From Rothia terrae (GTDB taxonomy: Bacteria > Actinomycetota > Actinomycetes > Actinomycetales > Micrococcaceae): a stretch of 64,000 bases of DNA. This document shows, piece after piece, positions 46,227 through 55,968 of this stretch. The notes beneath the pieces were generated by a model that ran no database searches, was not told the DNA's origin, and was given only the letters and a program-made list of their open reading frames with translations. Location: NCBI RefSeq assembly GCF_012396615.1, contig NZ_JAAXPV010000004.1, forward strand, positions 1 through 64,000, given 5' to 3'. Numbering within the stretch: position 1 is the stretch's first letter; every line of letters starts with the position of its first letter. Made by a program: the position numbers and the translations under genes.

Positions 46227-46964
46227 GTGAAGACTACTTCCAACATTCGTCGTTCAGCACTCGTACTGGCATTCGGTGGCGCAGCAGTTGCAGCATCACT
46301 GACCCCCGCTAACGCAGCATCAGAGCAGACCTGGGACGCACTGGCACAGTGCGAGTCCGGTGGCAACTGGGGCATCAGCACCGGTAACGGCTTCTCAGGC
46401 GGTCTGCAGTTCACCCCTTCAACTTGGGCAGCATTCGGTGGCACCGGTTCACCTACCACTGCTTCAAAGGCTGAGCAGATTCGCGTTGCTGAAAACGTAT
46501 TGGCTGGTCAGGGCTGGGGCGCATGGCCCGCTTGCTCAACATCACTGGGCTTGACCGCTGCTGATGCAGCTGGTGCACCTAACGTTCAGGCACAGGCAGA
46601 GTCAGTTGCTCCTGTACAGGAAGCTCCTGCTGCTCCCGTAGTTGAAGAAGCACCCGTTGTTGAAGCTCCTGCAGCTCCCGTAGTTGAAGAAGCACCTGTT
46701 GTTGAAGCTCCTGCAGCTCCCGTAGTTGAAGAAGCACCTGTTGTTGAAGCTCCTGCAGCACCTGTTGCAGCTGCTCCTGTTGCTCCCGTAGCAGTAGCAC
46801 CCGTTGCTAACACCTACACCGTAGTTGCAGGTGACACCCTGTCAGAAATCGCTTACGCACACGGCTACAATGGCTGGGAAGCACTGGCAGCAGCAAACGC
46901 TGACATCATCCCTAACCCCGATGTAATCGAGGTTGGCCAGGTTCTGATCCTGCCCGCTCTCTAA
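46227..46964 (+). CDS. Resuscitation-promoting factor with LysM domain
   Basis: A 245-residue secreted muralytic enzyme. Signal peptide 1-30 (ends ANA), Rpf domain 31 to about 110 with catalytic Glu43 in ALAQCESGGNW and GGLQFTPSTWAAFGG, a Pro/Ala/Val/Glu linker of 14-residue repeats, and a C-terminal LysM (195-245, TYTVVAGDTLSEIA) that binds peptidoglycan. Rpf proteins cleave peptidoglycan like lytic transglycosylases and revive dormant cells. The start is a GTG at 46227 behind ACGGAG; the longer frame to 46191 runs through the leader. It is the only gene on its message, with a long 5' leader and a strong terminator. Confidence 0.93.
   Translation: MKTTSNIRRSALVLAFGGAAVAASLTPANAASEQTWDALAQCESGGNWGISTGNGFSGGLQFTPSTWAAFGGTGSPTTASKAEQIRVAENVLAGQGWGAWPACSTSLGLTAADAAGAPNVQAQAESVAPVQEAPAAPVVEEAPVVEAPAAPVVEEAPVVEAPAAPVVEEAPVVEAPAAPVAAAPVAPVAVAPVANTYTVVAGDTLSEIAYAHGYNGWEALAAANADIIPNPDVIEVGQVLILPAL
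46620..46769 (+). repeat. 42-bp tandem repeats encoding the Rpf linker
   Basis: Three near-identical 42-bp units (starting 46620, 46662 and 46704) and a partial fourth encode EAPAAPVVEEAPVV repeats between the Rpf and LysM domains. The nearly identical DNA suggests recent slippage and length variation between strains. Confidence 0.9.
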
Positions 46965-46993
46965 TCTTTGAGAGTAGCTTTATATAGCTTTTG

Positions 46994-47029
46994 AGGTTCC
47001 CGTGCTCTATGAGCACGGGAACCTTTTTA
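46994..47029 (+). terminator. Intrinsic terminator after rpf
   Basis: AGGTTCCCGTGCTC pairs perfectly with GAGCACGGGAACCT around TAT, followed by TTTTTAT. Confidence 0.95.
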
Positions 47030-47169
47030 TATGCCCGCTAGGAAGCGTCCTGCGCGGGGATTAGTTGAAAAACTCACCTTTGCGCCGGTGGCTGACGTCC
47101 AGAGTGGGAGAATCAAGCGGCGGCGGCTAAACTTGGGTAGAGAAAATCAAACGAGTGTACGGAGAATTT

Positions 47170-47466
47170 ATGTCTGCCATTACACGTGAGACAGTTGCGC
47201 ACCTTGCGGAACTGGCTCGCATTGAAATGAAAGACGATGAACTTACAGCTTTGGCATCAGAGCTTGAGATCATTGTTGAGTCTGTGAAATCGGTATCGGA
47301 CGCCGTCTCAGACGATATTCCTGCAACCAGCCACCCGCTTCCTTTGCAGAATGTTTTCCGCGAAGACGTCGTTGGCAACACCTTGACTGCTGAAGAAGCG
47401 TTGGACGGCGCTCCGGATGCAGAAGACGGCAAGTTCAAGGTTCCTGCAATTCTGGATGAAGGCTAG
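47170..47466 (+). CDS. gatC: Asp-tRNA(Asn)/Glu-tRNA(Gln) amidotransferase subunit C
   Basis: A 98-residue GatC that wraps the GatA-GatB complex. The [17 protein letters not shown] start and the C-terminal LREDVV-like [10 protein letters not shown] are typical. The ATG at 47170 has GGAGAA upstream; the longer frame to 47155 would include that site. It heads gatCAB; its stop lies 5 bases before the gatA start. Confidence 0.95.
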   Translation: MSAITRETVAHLAELARIEMKDDELTALASELEIIVESVKSVSDAVSDDIPATSHPLPLQNVFREDVVGNTLTAEEALDGAPDAEDGKFKVPAILDEG

Positions 47467-47473
47467 GGATAAA

Positions 47474-49057
47474 ATGACTGACATTATTAAACTCTCCGCA
47501 GCTGAGCTAGTTGCAAAGATGGAGTCCGGTGAGCTTACCTCGGTTGAGATTACTCAGGCTCATATTGATCACATTATTGCTACCGACGGTCAGCCTCTTG
47601 ACGCTGACAACCGTGCAGCGGGCAAAAGCGGTCTGAACGCTTTCTTGCACCTGAACGCTGAAGAGGCGTTGGAAGTAGCTCGTGGTGTTGATGAGGATCG
47701 CGCAGCGGGTAAGGAACTTCCTGCTCTTGCCGGTGTTCCGATTGCTATTAAAGACTTGATTGTGACCAAGGGTCAGCCCACCACCGCAGCATCACGTATG
47801 CTCGAAGGTTGGATGAGCCCTTACGATGGTACCGTCACTCAGAAGGTTCGCGAAGCTCGCATGCCGATTCTGGGTAAGACTAACCTCGATGAATTCGCGA
47901 TGGGTTCAACCACCGAGCACTCAGCTTTCGGCGTTACCCGCAACCCCTGGTCGCTTGATCGTATTCCCGGTGGCTCCGGCGGCGGCTCTGCTGTAGCTGT
48001 TGCTGGTTACCAGGCGCCTTTGGCGTTGGGTACTGACACCGGTGGCTCAATCCGTCAGCCCGCTGCGGTGACCGGTAGCGTCGGCGTGAAGCCTACCTAC
48101 GGCTCAATTTCTCGCTACGGTGTCATCGCTATGGCATCTTCGCTTGATCAGGTGGGGCCCTGTGCGCGTACCGTCATGGACACCGCACTGTTGCACGAGG
48201 CTGTTGCAGGTCACGATCCTTTGGATTCCACCTCACAGAACCGCCCGGTAGGCAACTTCGTTGATGCTGCTCGCGAGGGCGCCGCAGAAGGCGGTCTCAA
48301 GGGCCTGCGCGTTGGCGTTATCAAGGAGCTTTCAGGCGAAGGTTTCCAAGAAGGCGTGCTCAACCGTTTCAACGAGTCTCTGGAGCTTCTCAAGAATGCT
48401 GGTGCTGAAATCGTTGAGGTTTCACTGCCGTCTGTGAAAGAAGCTATCGGCGCCTACTACCTGATTATGTCTTCTGAGGTTTCTTCAAACCTTGCCAAGT
48501 ACGACGGTGTTCGCTTTGGTCTGCGTGTGCTTCCTGAAGAAGGCCCGATCACCATCGAGCGCGTCATGAGTGCTACCCGCGCTGCTGGTTTTGGTGACGA
48601 AGCTAAGCGCCGCATCATTCTGGGTACCTACGCTTTGAGTGCAGGCTACTACGATGCGTACTACGGCTCAGCTCAGAAGGTCCGTACCCTCATCCAGCGT
48701 GACTACGCAAAGGCATTTGAAGTAGCTGACGTTCTGGTATCACCCACCGCTCCCACCACGGCTTTCAAGCTGGGTGCAGAGTCAAAGGGCGACCCCATGG
48801 CACTGTACAAGGGTGATATCGCAACTGTGCCCACCAACCTGGCTGGCGTTCCGTCGATCTCACTGCCTGCTGGTCTTGCAGATGAAGACAGCCTGCCCGT
48901 TGGTATTCAGTTCACTGCGCCGGCACATGAGGACGCTCGCCTGTACCGCGTCGGTGCAGGACTCGAGGCTCTGCTTGAATCACAGTGGGGTGCACCCCTG
49001 CACGAGCAGATGCCTGACACTCTTGAACTTATCCGTGACTTCGATTTTGGAGCGTAA
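47474..49057 (+). CDS. gatA: Asp-tRNA(Asn)/Glu-tRNA(Gln) amidotransferase subunit A
   Basis: A 527-residue amidase-signature enzyme that releases ammonia from glutamine for GatB. The Ser-cisSer-Lys triad is visible: Lys93 in VPIAIKDL, the GGSGGGSA loop and nucleophile Ser192 in TGGSIRQPA. Length and flanking motifs ([18 protein letters not shown]) are those of GatA. The start at 47474 follows CTAGGGAT; the frame is open farther upstream but overlaps gatC. Middle gene of gatCAB, which charges Gln and/or Asn tRNAs by transamidation. Confidence 0.96.
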   Translation: MTDIIKLSAAELVAKMESGELTSVEITQAHIDHIIATDGQPLDADNRAAGKSGLNAFLHLNAEEALEVARGVDEDRAAGKELPALAGVPIAIKDLIVTKGQPTTAASRMLEGWMSPYDGTVTQKVREARMPILGKTNLDEFAMGSTTEHSAFGVTRNPWSLDRIPGGSGGGSAVAVAGYQAPLALGTDTGGSIRQPAAVTGSVGVKPTYGSISRYGVIAMASSLDQVGPCARTVMDTALLHEAVAGHDPLDSTSQNRPVGNFVDAAREGAAEGGLKGLRVGVIKELSGEGFQEGVLNRFNESLELLKNAGAEIVEVSLPSVKEAIGAYYLIMSSEVSSNLAKYDGVRFGLRVLPEEGPITIERVMSATRAAGFGDEAKRRIILGTYALSAGYYDAYYGSAQKVRTLIQRDYAKAFEVADVLVSPTAPTTAFKLGAESKGDPMALYKGDIATVPTNLAGVPSISLPAGLADEDSLPVGIQFTAPAHEDARLYRVGAGLEALLESQWGAPLHEQMPDTLELIRDFDFGA

Positions 49058-49062
49058 GGTAC

Positions 49063-50568
49063 ATGTCTGACGAAATTTTGTCATTTGAAGAAGCCATGGA
49101 AAAGTACGATCCGGTACTTGGCTTCGAGGTGCACGTAGAGCTCAACACCGCAACCAAGATGTTCGACGCTGCTCCCAACGGCTTTGGTAACACCCCGAAC
49201 ACCAACATCACCCCGGTGTCCTTGGGCCTGCCCGGTGTGCTTCCCGTGGTCAACGGCAAAGCTGTTGAATCATCCATCAAGCTCGGTTTGGCTTTGGGCT
49301 GTGAAATCGCTCCGGTTTCGCACTTTGCGCGTAAGAACTACTTCTACCCGGATACTCCCAAGAACTTCCAGACCTCACAGTTCGATGAGCCTATCGCTGC
49401 TAACGGTTCGATTGATATCGAGCTTGAGGACGGCACCGTCTTCACCATCGATATTGAGCGTGCGCACATGGAAGAGGACGCTGGCAAGCTGACTCACATG
49501 GGCGGCTCATCGGGTCGTATTCAGGGCGCTGAGTTCTCACTGGTTGACTACAACCGCGCGGGCGTTCCGCTGGTCGAAATCGTTACCCGTCCCATCGTGG
49601 GGGCAGGGGAGCGCGCACCTGAGCTGGCTCGTGCCTACGTTGCCGCTATTCGCGAAATCGTGAAGAACCTTGGCATCTCGGACGCTCGTATGGAGCGCGG
49701 TAACGTGCGTTGCGACGCTAACGTTTCGCTCATGCCCAAGGGCACCACCGAGTTCGGTACCCGTACTGAAACCAAGAACGTGAACTCACTGCGTTCGGTG
49801 GAACGCGCTGTTCGCTACGAAATTCAGCGTCACGCAGCTGTACTGGAATCGGGTCAGAAGATCGTTCAGGAAACCCGTATGTGGCACGAGGATACCCGCG
49901 AAACTACCGCTGGTCGTCCTAAGTCAGATGCTGACGACTACCGTTACTTCCCTGAGCCTGATCTCGTTCCCGTAGTCACTGACGAGGCATGGATTGAACG
50001 TCTGCGCTCAGAATTGCCTGAACCTCCTTCAGAGCGTCGCAAGCGTTTGAAGACCGACTGGGGCTTCTCAGATGAAGAGTTCCGCGACGTTGTCAATGCC
50101 GGTGCTATGGACGCTATCGAAGAAACCGTGGCCGCCGGTGCACCTGCATCAGTGGCTCGTAAATGGTGGATGGGCGAAATCGCTCGCATCGCGAAAGACC
50201 GCGAAGTCGAGCTCACCGAAACCGGCGCTACACCGCAGACAGTTGTTGAGCTCAACAAGCTCATTGAAGCTAAGAAAATCAACGACAAGATTGCTCGCCA
50301 GGTTCTCGGTTTCGTGGTTGAAGGCGAAGGTGAACCCGCTGAAATCGTTGAGAAGCGTAATCTTGCCGTAGTCTCTGACGACGGGGCCCTGAACACTGCC
50401 ATTGACGAGGCTCTTGCTGCGATGCCCGATGTCGCAGACAAGATTCGCGCAGGTAAGGTTCAGGCGGCAGGCGCTATCGTTGGGCAGGTCATGAAAGCAA
50501 CTCGCGGTCAAGCTGATGCTGCTCGTGTACGTGAGCTGATTCTTGAAAAGCTGGGAATCGAAAACTAA
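49063..50568 (+). CDS. gatB: Asp-tRNA(Asn)/Glu-tRNA(Gln) amidotransferase subunit B
   Basis: A 501-residue GatB that phosphorylates the mischarged aminoacyl-tRNA and amidates it with ammonia from GatA. The N-terminal cradle begins [10 protein letters not shown], followed by [27 protein letters not shown] and the [13 protein letters not shown] segment; the C-terminal helical YqeY-like tail (from about 420) binds the tRNA elbow. It starts 5 bases after the gatA stop. A terminator hairpin follows 22 bases after its stop. Confidence 0.97.
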   Translation: MSDEILSFEEAMEKYDPVLGFEVHVELNTATKMFDAAPNGFGNTPNTNITPVSLGLPGVLPVVNGKAVESSIKLGLALGCEIAPVSHFARKNYFYPDTPKNFQTSQFDEPIAANGSIDIELEDGTVFTIDIERAHMEEDAGKLTHMGGSSGRIQGAEFSLVDYNRAGVPLVEIVTRPIVGAGERAPELARAYVAAIREIVKNLGISDARMERGNVRCDANVSLMPKGTTEFGTRTETKNVNSLRSVERAVRYEIQRHAAVLESGQKIVQETRMWHEDTRETTAGRPKSDADDYRYFPEPDLVPVVTDEAWIERLRSELPEPPSERRKRLKTDWGFSDEEFRDVVNAGAMDAIEETVAAGAPASVARKWWMGEIARIAKDREVELTETGATPQTVVELNKLIEAKKINDKIARQVLGFVVEGEGEPAEIVEKRNLAVVSDDGALNTAIDEALAAMPDVADKIRAGKVQAAGAIVGQVMKATRGQADAARVRELILEKLGIEN

Positions 50569-50590
50569 AGTTTCTCGATTCTAAGAGACG

Positions 50591-50623
50591 AATGCCGGTA
50601 GCTGTTACTCAGCTACCGGCATT
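50591..50623 (+). terminator. Terminator of gatCAB
   Basis: GCCGGTAGCTG pairs perfectly with CAGCTACCGGC, flanked by AAT/ATT. The T-run is short (ATTTAG), so it may be only partly efficient. Confidence 0.75.
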
Positions 50624-50655
50624 TAGCAATTAACAATAAAGAAATAAAAGAATAT

Positions 50656-50770
50656 GGGCTCCTTAACCGCGAGTACAGAGCGGTTAAGGAGCCCAGCTGA
50701 GACGATTGAACAAGGGGAAGTCAATCGCAATATTCTGAGTTAGTTTGGCTACGAACGATTGAACTAACTC
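50656..50770. other. Three further tandem hairpins downstream of gatB
   Basis: GGGCTCCTTAACCGC / GCGGTTAAGGAGCCC (50656-50694, 15 perfect pairs), CGATTGA/TCAATCG (50703-50727) and GAGTTAGTT/AACTAACTC (50737-50770) follow the gatB terminator in close succession. No ORF is supported here. The arrangement could be a small structured RNA or backup terminators. Confidence 0.5.
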
Positions 50771-51283
50771 TTTGAAACGATGGTCACTAATGTTCGCACA
50801 AACCTAGTAACCATGAGTTACGGGGGAAGACGCCAGGGGAGGGCGCCTTTGAATCACCAGACTAGCGAGTAGGAGAAAATAAAAATAGCGCATTTTGGGG
50901 TTTGATGCACCGTGGAAATCAGAATTCTTTCGAAGAAGAGCAAGATGAGGTGAACTTGCCTTTGTCGCGATATTTACTGATTTTATATTTTTATTTATCG
51001 ATTCGCTAGAACCTGTGTCTGCTGATCCGCTGTAAGCAACCGGTCGTGAGTACTGCGATCGCTACTTACCTAATGAGTGTAAAGAAGATTCTGTCGCGCT
51101 TATGTCGCAGAGCGTTGAATTGTTATAAGACGTAATAATTTACTGATTAGCAACCGGCAGTTTTGTGACGCCAGTGCGGTTTGATGGCGATGATATCTTC
51201 AGTATTTTATTTAAAATAAAAATAAATAATTTTTAATTTTAAGTTGTTGTTCAATGAACAAATAATTAATGACCTTTGAAACT
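50771..51283. other. Noncoding AT-rich stretch
   Basis: About 510 bases with no supported gene, RNA or repeat. Composition becomes very AT-rich at 51205-51250 next to the stop of the following minus-strand gene, with no stable terminator stem there. Confidence 0.4.
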
Positions 51284-52222
51284 CTACCAAGTAATACTGA
51301 CGACCTCGTTTTCGAGGGCTGAAAAGTACATAGACCACCTGTTCTGAAGGCGATTGAAGTCGGTGATATCTGTAGAGTCTAAAGACCCCATCTTCTGGCG
51401 ATGAATCCTGAATTCGCACTGATCGTGCTCCGCCTGAACTCGAAGTGCTGTCGCATGATATTTACCGACAAAAGGTAGATTAATGGCATGTGTTGCATCC
51501 TTGGTGGAAGTCTCAATATCTAATTCCAAGGTCAAAACAGCGTGGGATAACGGAGCTAAGGGTTCATCTAGTTCCAAAAGCCAGTGGCCTTCATCGCTGA
51601 TCTGTGTTGCAACGCATCCTGTTGCTTTACATGTTCCGGCTCGCGATGAAGGCAAAATTACAATGACCGAGCTACAACCTAGCTCCAACGATGCAATGAC
51701 ACAGTTAATAGATAAGGTTGAAAGCTCTTCTTCTCTCACTGAAACATCGATGAAAGCATGATGTACGGATGCTTGAGGAAACTCTTGAAGATACGCTAGG
51801 GCGCTGGAAGACAATGCATTTTCTTGACTTAGCTGAGCCAACAATTTTTCTACAGTTTTTGGCTCAAATTCAAAAGCATCAGCAAAAAGATGAATAGTTG
51901 AAGGGGTGATACTTTGTCCCGCAAGTGCCCTGCGTACCCGATCTTTATATTGTGCAGGAGGTGTATCGACACCGTAGATGCGCCGCTGGCTTTCTGCGAT
52001 AACCCTGGAGATGGCGCGGACGCTTAGTTCACCTTCTTCGACTTTGGCTGACTCAGGATAGTGCTGTTGCATAATCTTCATAGCTTCAGGCTGAGCAATA
52101 ATCCGACGCAGCAAAGTGCTAGTGAGCACCATGGACGATACGCGAACATCTACATTAAGCGATAGAGTCGGGGCGGAAGCAGGCATGATATAAAAACTTT
52201 CTAAATGTTCAGCTAATTTCAT
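51284..52222 (-). CDS. Unknown protein, paralogue A of the oligopeptidase operon
   Basis: A 312-residue protein of no family I recognise. An N-terminal helical region (about 55-130) contains YKDRVRRALAGQSITPSTIHLFADAFEFEP, which aligns with the same region of the upstream gene (shared pattern DRV.RAL.G...T..T..LF..AFEF) and looks like an atypical helix-turn-helix. The remaining 180 residues appear beta-rich, and the FVGKYHATALRVQ segment matches FVTPHYNLTLIL in the paralogue. The start could be the ATG at 52222, the TTG at 52255 or the ATG at 52186; the first overlaps the previous stop by 14 bases. It is more AT-rich than nearby housekeeping genes. Confidence 0.65.
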   Translation of the reverse strand: MKLAEHLESFYIMPASAPTLSLNVDVRVSSMVLTSTLLRRIIAQPEAMKIMQQHYPESAKVEEGELSVRAISRVIAESQRRIYGVDTPPAQYKDRVRRALAGQSITPSTIHLFADAFEFEPKTVEKLLAQLSQENALSSSALAYLQEFPQASVHHAFIDVSVREEELSTLSINCVIASLELGCSSVIVILPSSRAGTCKATGCVATQISDEGHWLLELDEPLAPLSHAVLTLELDIETSTKDATHAINLPFVGKYHATALRVQAEHDQCEFRIHRQKMGSLDSTDITDFNRLQNRWSMYFSALENEVVSITW

Positions 52223-53210
52223 GTGGAGTAGGAGTTGCGTCCCAGATGAATCCAAAAGCAGTTTTAAAAAGTAAAGGATAAAAGGCTGTGAAAGTCAGCG
52301 AACTGTTATCCTCCATTGCACGCGTCACCATTTTTTCGTGATCTTTGAGCGAGCGCCATACATTCCGGGTCAAATTCTTTGGTGCTTCTTCAAATTTCAG
52401 GATCAACGTGAGGTTGTAATGCGGAGTGACAAACGGACCAAGAGTCGCCTGATTAATGTATTTCTTATCAGTTCCATCCGGTGTAGAAGTCACCAATAAG
52501 TCGTCGAGCCCTTCATTGAGATCACACTGGTAACTTACCTGATGAATCTCTCCTTTGTAGAAGACTCGTGGCAACTTGATTTTCAACGCCCAGATACTGT
52601 TGTTCTCGTTATAAGTCTCACCATCAGATTCATTGACTTCAACAAGTTCACCTCCGAACAGCATCGTGGTCTGGTTCATGCCAGCACTCTCGAAAAGAGG
52701 CGAGATAAAACGAGTCTCTTCAACATCAATTTGAACTGTTTCTGTTACCTCAAAATGAGTGATAAAGCCGCATTTATCGATATGCATGACAAAGGTGATG
52801 CCCAATGAAACATGGTTTTCTTCTCGTTCGGGCAGAAAACCGCCTTTGCGAACCTCCTGTTGTAAATGCTGACTCTGGTATCGGAAGGCCACCGCACGCC
52901 GAAGTTCTTCTGATTCCTGGTGGGTAAATTCAAAAGCTATATCGAACAGATCTACAGTTTCATCGGTGAAAACATCACCTTTTAAGGCACGGGCGACCCT
53001 ATCTTTAATTTGTTCTGGGCTGTGCTCTTTTCCGGTCTTATCGGATAACTCATAAGCCATAAAAGTAGCCACGGCACGCTGGTTGATACCGTTTCCCCTG
53101 CGCCTTTGAACAAAAGGTCCCCATTTTTCTCTATAGGGAGAACGCGAAAGAAGGGAGGTAATAATCGTGCCAGGTAAGACAGATGCTTGTTCTGAGGTTA
53201 GATTTTGCAT
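52209..53210 (-). CDS. Unknown protein, paralogue B of the oligopeptidase operon
   Basis: A 333-residue protein, not recognised. Residues about 40-110 hold NQRAVATFMAYELS and QIKDRVARALKGD followed by FTDETVDLFDIAFEFT, the same putative helix-turn-helix-like module as paralogue A. The C-terminal two-thirds are probably beta-sheet, with alternating hydrophobic strands (GITFVMHIDKCGFITHFEV). No signal peptide or TM helix. Its ATG lies one base after the stop of the oligopeptidase gene, so translation is likely coupled. The pair may be regulators or sensors attached to the peptidase; that is inference. Confidence 0.7.
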   Translation of the reverse strand: MQNLTSEQASVLPGTIITSLLSRSPYREKWGPFVQRRRGNGINQRAVATFMAYELSDKTGKEHSPEQIKDRVARALKGDVFTDETVDLFDIAFEFTHQESEELRRAVAFRYQSQHLQQEVRKGGFLPEREENHVSLGITFVMHIDKCGFITHFEVTETVQIDVEETRFISPLFESAGMNQTTMLFGGELVEVNESDGETYNENNSIWALKIKLPRVFYKGEIHQVSYQCDLNEGLDDLLVTSTPDGTDKKYINQATLGPFVTPHYNLTLILKFEEAPKNLTRNVWRSLKDHEKMVTRAMEDNSSLTFTAFYPLLFKTAFGFIWDATPTPHEIS

Positions 53211-53211
53211 C

Positions 53212-55401
53212 TCATGCCTTTGTATCTACTGCTAAAGGGCTGAGGTAAGTGAGTAAGAAAGCATAATCCCAAGCAATCTCGTGCCAGCGAGTATACCGTC
53301 CAGAACCGCCTCCATGTCCGCCATCCATCTCAATTTTGAGAAGGGGAGTAGGGGAGGTTGCGTCTATGGTATGACGCAATTGAGCTACCCATTTGGCGGG
53401 CTCTACGTAGAAGACCCGAGTGTCATTTAAGCTGGTGACGGCGGCGATTGGCGGGTACACCACAGGACGGATATTTTCGTAAGGAGTATACGATTTCATG
53501 TATTCGTATACTTCGGAGGACTCTATAGGATTACCCCATTCTTCCCATTCAAGGGCGGAGAGAGGTAATTCGGGATCCAAAATGGTGGTGAGGGCGTCTA
53601 CGAAAGGAACCTGTGCCACTGCCGCGCAGTATTTTTCGGGTGCAAGGTTCAGCGTCGCGCCGATGAGCAGGCCACCCGCTGAACCGCCCATTATCGCGAT
53701 TCGTTTTTCGTCAACCCATTCTTGGCTAGCTAAGAAATCTGTGGTTGCCACGAAGTCGGTGAAGGTATTTTTCTTGTGGAGCTTTTTGCCCTTGAGATAC
53801 CAGTTTCTGCCGAGTTCTCCGCCGCCGCGAATGTGAGCCACCACGAAGATAACGCCGCGGTCTAGGAGGGATAGGCGGGTTATGCCAAAGACAGGATCCA
53901 TCGAAGCCTCATAAGAGCCGTAGCCGTATTGCAAAATGGGGTGCGGCACCGTCATGTCTAAGTCAACGCGGTGCATGACAGATAACGGAATTGAGGTACC
54001 GTCATTGGATGTCGCCCACAGGCGATAAGCAGTGTAGTTCGCTGGGGAGAAATTTCCGAGAACCGGTGTTTCCTTGCGCAGAATAAGTTGGTTGGTTGCG
54101 GGAAAGAAATCGTAGACGCGGGTGGGGGTTACCCAAGCTTCGTAATTGAATCGCACGACCGGAGAATCTGCTCCGGCACTGGAGAGTGAGCAGGTATATA
54201 GCTCATCATCGAATCCAGCCGGTTCAAAAAATACAGGTGCGTGACCGAAAGATACGAGTTCTTGGAGCTGAGGGAGAGGGCTAAAGAACAATCGACTTGT
54301 AGTGTTAACTCGAGCTGAAACCACCAGGTGAGTGGCGCTGAGAGTGGCTCCCTCAACACGGATATCATCGCGATGCGACATAACGGACTTCCACTGTGCG
54401 CGGTAGACGTTGAAATCTTCTGACGCAGGGTAAGGCGCTAATACAAGTTCAGAATTGACCGCCTCAAAATTGTGGCAAATCAACAGATAATTCTGATCAT
54501 TAATTGTTACCGGTTCAACGCTGTACTGAACCCCCTGGCTACGGGCAATGACTGGCGTCGCGGAATTATTGAATGTATCAAGCTCAGCGAAGGGAACAAC
54601 ATAAATTTCGGAAAATTCACTATTTCCGGAATCAATAAGAAGAGCCGACTTATCAGCTGAAATTTCAGCACCGAGCCACATGGTGACATCGGGTTCGTCG
54701 AAAAGAACAGTATCGTTCTTTGCAGAGCTGCCCAATGTGTGACGACGCACCTGATAAGGACGCCAGGAATCATCAGCAACAGTGTAGATCAGCGATGTCG
54801 CATCCGGTGTGAGAAAAGAACCGGCAAAAACATTGTCGATAGTTTCATTGAGTATGGTCTGGGATGCGCAGTCGTAAAAGTGCTGGGTAAAACGCTCATC
54901 ACCGCTGGCATCCACCGAAAAAGCGATAATTGAACCGTCCTCAGCCGGACTAAAAGAACCAAGAGAGAAAAATGGTAAGTTTTTAGCGAATTTGTTGCAG
55001 TCTAAAAGCACCGTCTCGTGAGCGATAGTCGAACCGGGTTCGATCGTGGGCGGAGTGAAATTTTCCGTATCGGTGCCGTCGGTACGGGCAGGAACGCGAC
55101 ACAGCACAGGGTATTGCTCACCTTCAACTGACCGCGAGTAATACCACCAGTTACCTTTGCGCTGAGGAACAGACAAATCGGTTTCTAGCGTCCGCTCTTT
55201 AATTTCTTTAAAAATAGCCTCGCGCAAAGACTGCTGGTGAGCCGTGACCTGCTCGGTAAAAGTATTTTCAGCGGTGAGATAATCAATAACTTCGGGGTTC
55301 TCTTTATCTCGAAGCCACTCATACGAATCCGTGAACGAGTCACCATGAAAAGAGCGGACGCTTGAGACTCTCTTAGGCTGCGGGGGATGGGGAGACGACA
55401 T
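53212..55401 (-). CDS. ptrB: Oligopeptidase B-type prolyl oligopeptidase (S9)
   Basis: A 729-residue S9A serine peptidase: N-terminal seven-bladed propeller (to about 440) that filters for short peptides, then an alpha/beta-hydrolase domain with nucleophile Ser574 in GGSAGGLL and His696 in MDGGHGGG. RGGGELGRNWYLKGK and YGSYEASMDP are classic oligopeptidase B/POP segments. B-type enzymes cut after basic residues; that preference is assumed from similarity. No signal peptide. First gene of a three-gene operon with paralogues B and A. AT content is higher than in the flanking met genes. Confidence 0.9.
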   Translation of the reverse strand: MSSPHPPQPKRVSSVRSFHGDSFTDSYEWLRDKENPEVIDYLTAENTFTEQVTAHQQSLREAIFKEIKERTLETDLSVPQRKGNWWYYSRSVEGEQYPVLCRVPARTDGTDTENFTPPTIEPGSTIAHETVLLDCNKFAKNLPFFSLGSFSPAEDGSIIAFSVDASGDERFTQHFYDCASQTILNETIDNVFAGSFLTPDATSLIYTVADDSWRPYQVRRHTLGSSAKNDTVLFDEPDVTMWLGAEISADKSALLIDSGNSEFSEIYVVPFAELDTFNNSATPVIARSQGVQYSVEPVTINDQNYLLICHNFEAVNSELVLAPYPASEDFNVYRAQWKSVMSHRDDIRVEGATLSATHLVVSARVNTTSRLFFSPLPQLQELVSFGHAPVFFEPAGFDDELYTCSLSSAGADSPVVRFNYEAWVTPTRVYDFFPATNQLILRKETPVLGNFSPANYTAYRLWATSNDGTSIPLSVMHRVDLDMTVPHPILQYGYGSYEASMDPVFGITRLSLLDRGVIFVVAHIRGGGELGRNWYLKGKKLHKKNTFTDFVATTDFLASQEWVDEKRIAIMGGSAGGLLIGATLNLAPEKYCAAVAQVPFVDALTTILDPELPLSALEWEEWGNPIESSEVYEYMKSYTPYENIRPVVYPPIAAVTSLNDTRVFYVEPAKWVAQLRHTIDATSPTPLLKIEMDGGHGGGSGRYTRWHEIAWDYAFLLTYLSPLAVDTKA

Positions 55402-55737
55402 GATGGTGTAGCACCTCTATCTCATTGAATCGATGAAAAGTATTGATCTTTGACTATATAACTACAGGATAACGAGGAATATCCCTGAGTGAGCAAAACT
55501 GGCTCAAGCAAACGCTTGCGTCGTGACTATCGTGTTGGTGTACCCAGCGAATAACTATTTTTGTTCGGATGCGTCGCAAAGAGAAAAACCTTGACCCTCA
55601 AAGTTTGTATATACAACTATATTCACATGCCGATGTGTCGAACGTTTTTCACACTGCGTAACACAACACGTAACGTTTACACATTAAGAAACTTAGACGC
55701 GTTTCTTGACCCTCCATACCGCTGTGCGAAAACATAG
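55402..55737. other. Divergent promoter region between ptrB and metY
   Basis: 336 noncoding bases that must carry the promoters of the ptrB operon (minus) and the riboswitch-metYX transcript (plus). A pair GTAAC-N7-GTAACG (55658-55675) is the only striking repeat. TTGACC (55590) and TATATT lie too far apart to be a confident promoter. Confidence 0.4.
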
Positions 55738-55825
55738 AGGCAGGTCATGAGAGCCAGCACTAAGCCCCAGCTAGCTGGTCGGCAACCCTCACCGCGGTGG
55801 GGTGCCCTGGGTGAAGACCTGGCGT
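55738..55825 (+). promoter_or_regulatory. SAM-IV riboswitch
   Basis: The aptamer consensus of the actinobacterial SAM-IV class is easy to see: AGGTCATGAGAGCCAGCA, then AAGCCCCAGCTAGCTGG, TCGGCAACCCTC, ACCGCGGTGGGGTGCC and CTGGGTGAAGACCTGG. The P1 stem is AGGTC (55742-55746) with GACCT (55816-55820). The start of metY lies about 145 bases downstream, leaving room for an expression platform. High S-adenosylmethionine should shut off metY-metX. Confidence 0.93.
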
Positions 55826-55968
55826 GAAATATACCATCACGCAAGCGCGGGCTGGATGCACAGAACAATTCAGTGCACCAACTTTTCGGTTCTCACCGGA
55901 TTCTCTGGCATGTAGCCCCCACACAAAGATCATTGACGTATTACGCAACTTTATGGGAGCTCACCATC

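Noticed and set aside
55590-55620. TTGACC...TATATT promoter before the SAM-IV riboswitch
   Set aside because: The two elements are 21 bases apart, too long for a confident sigma-70-type promoter.
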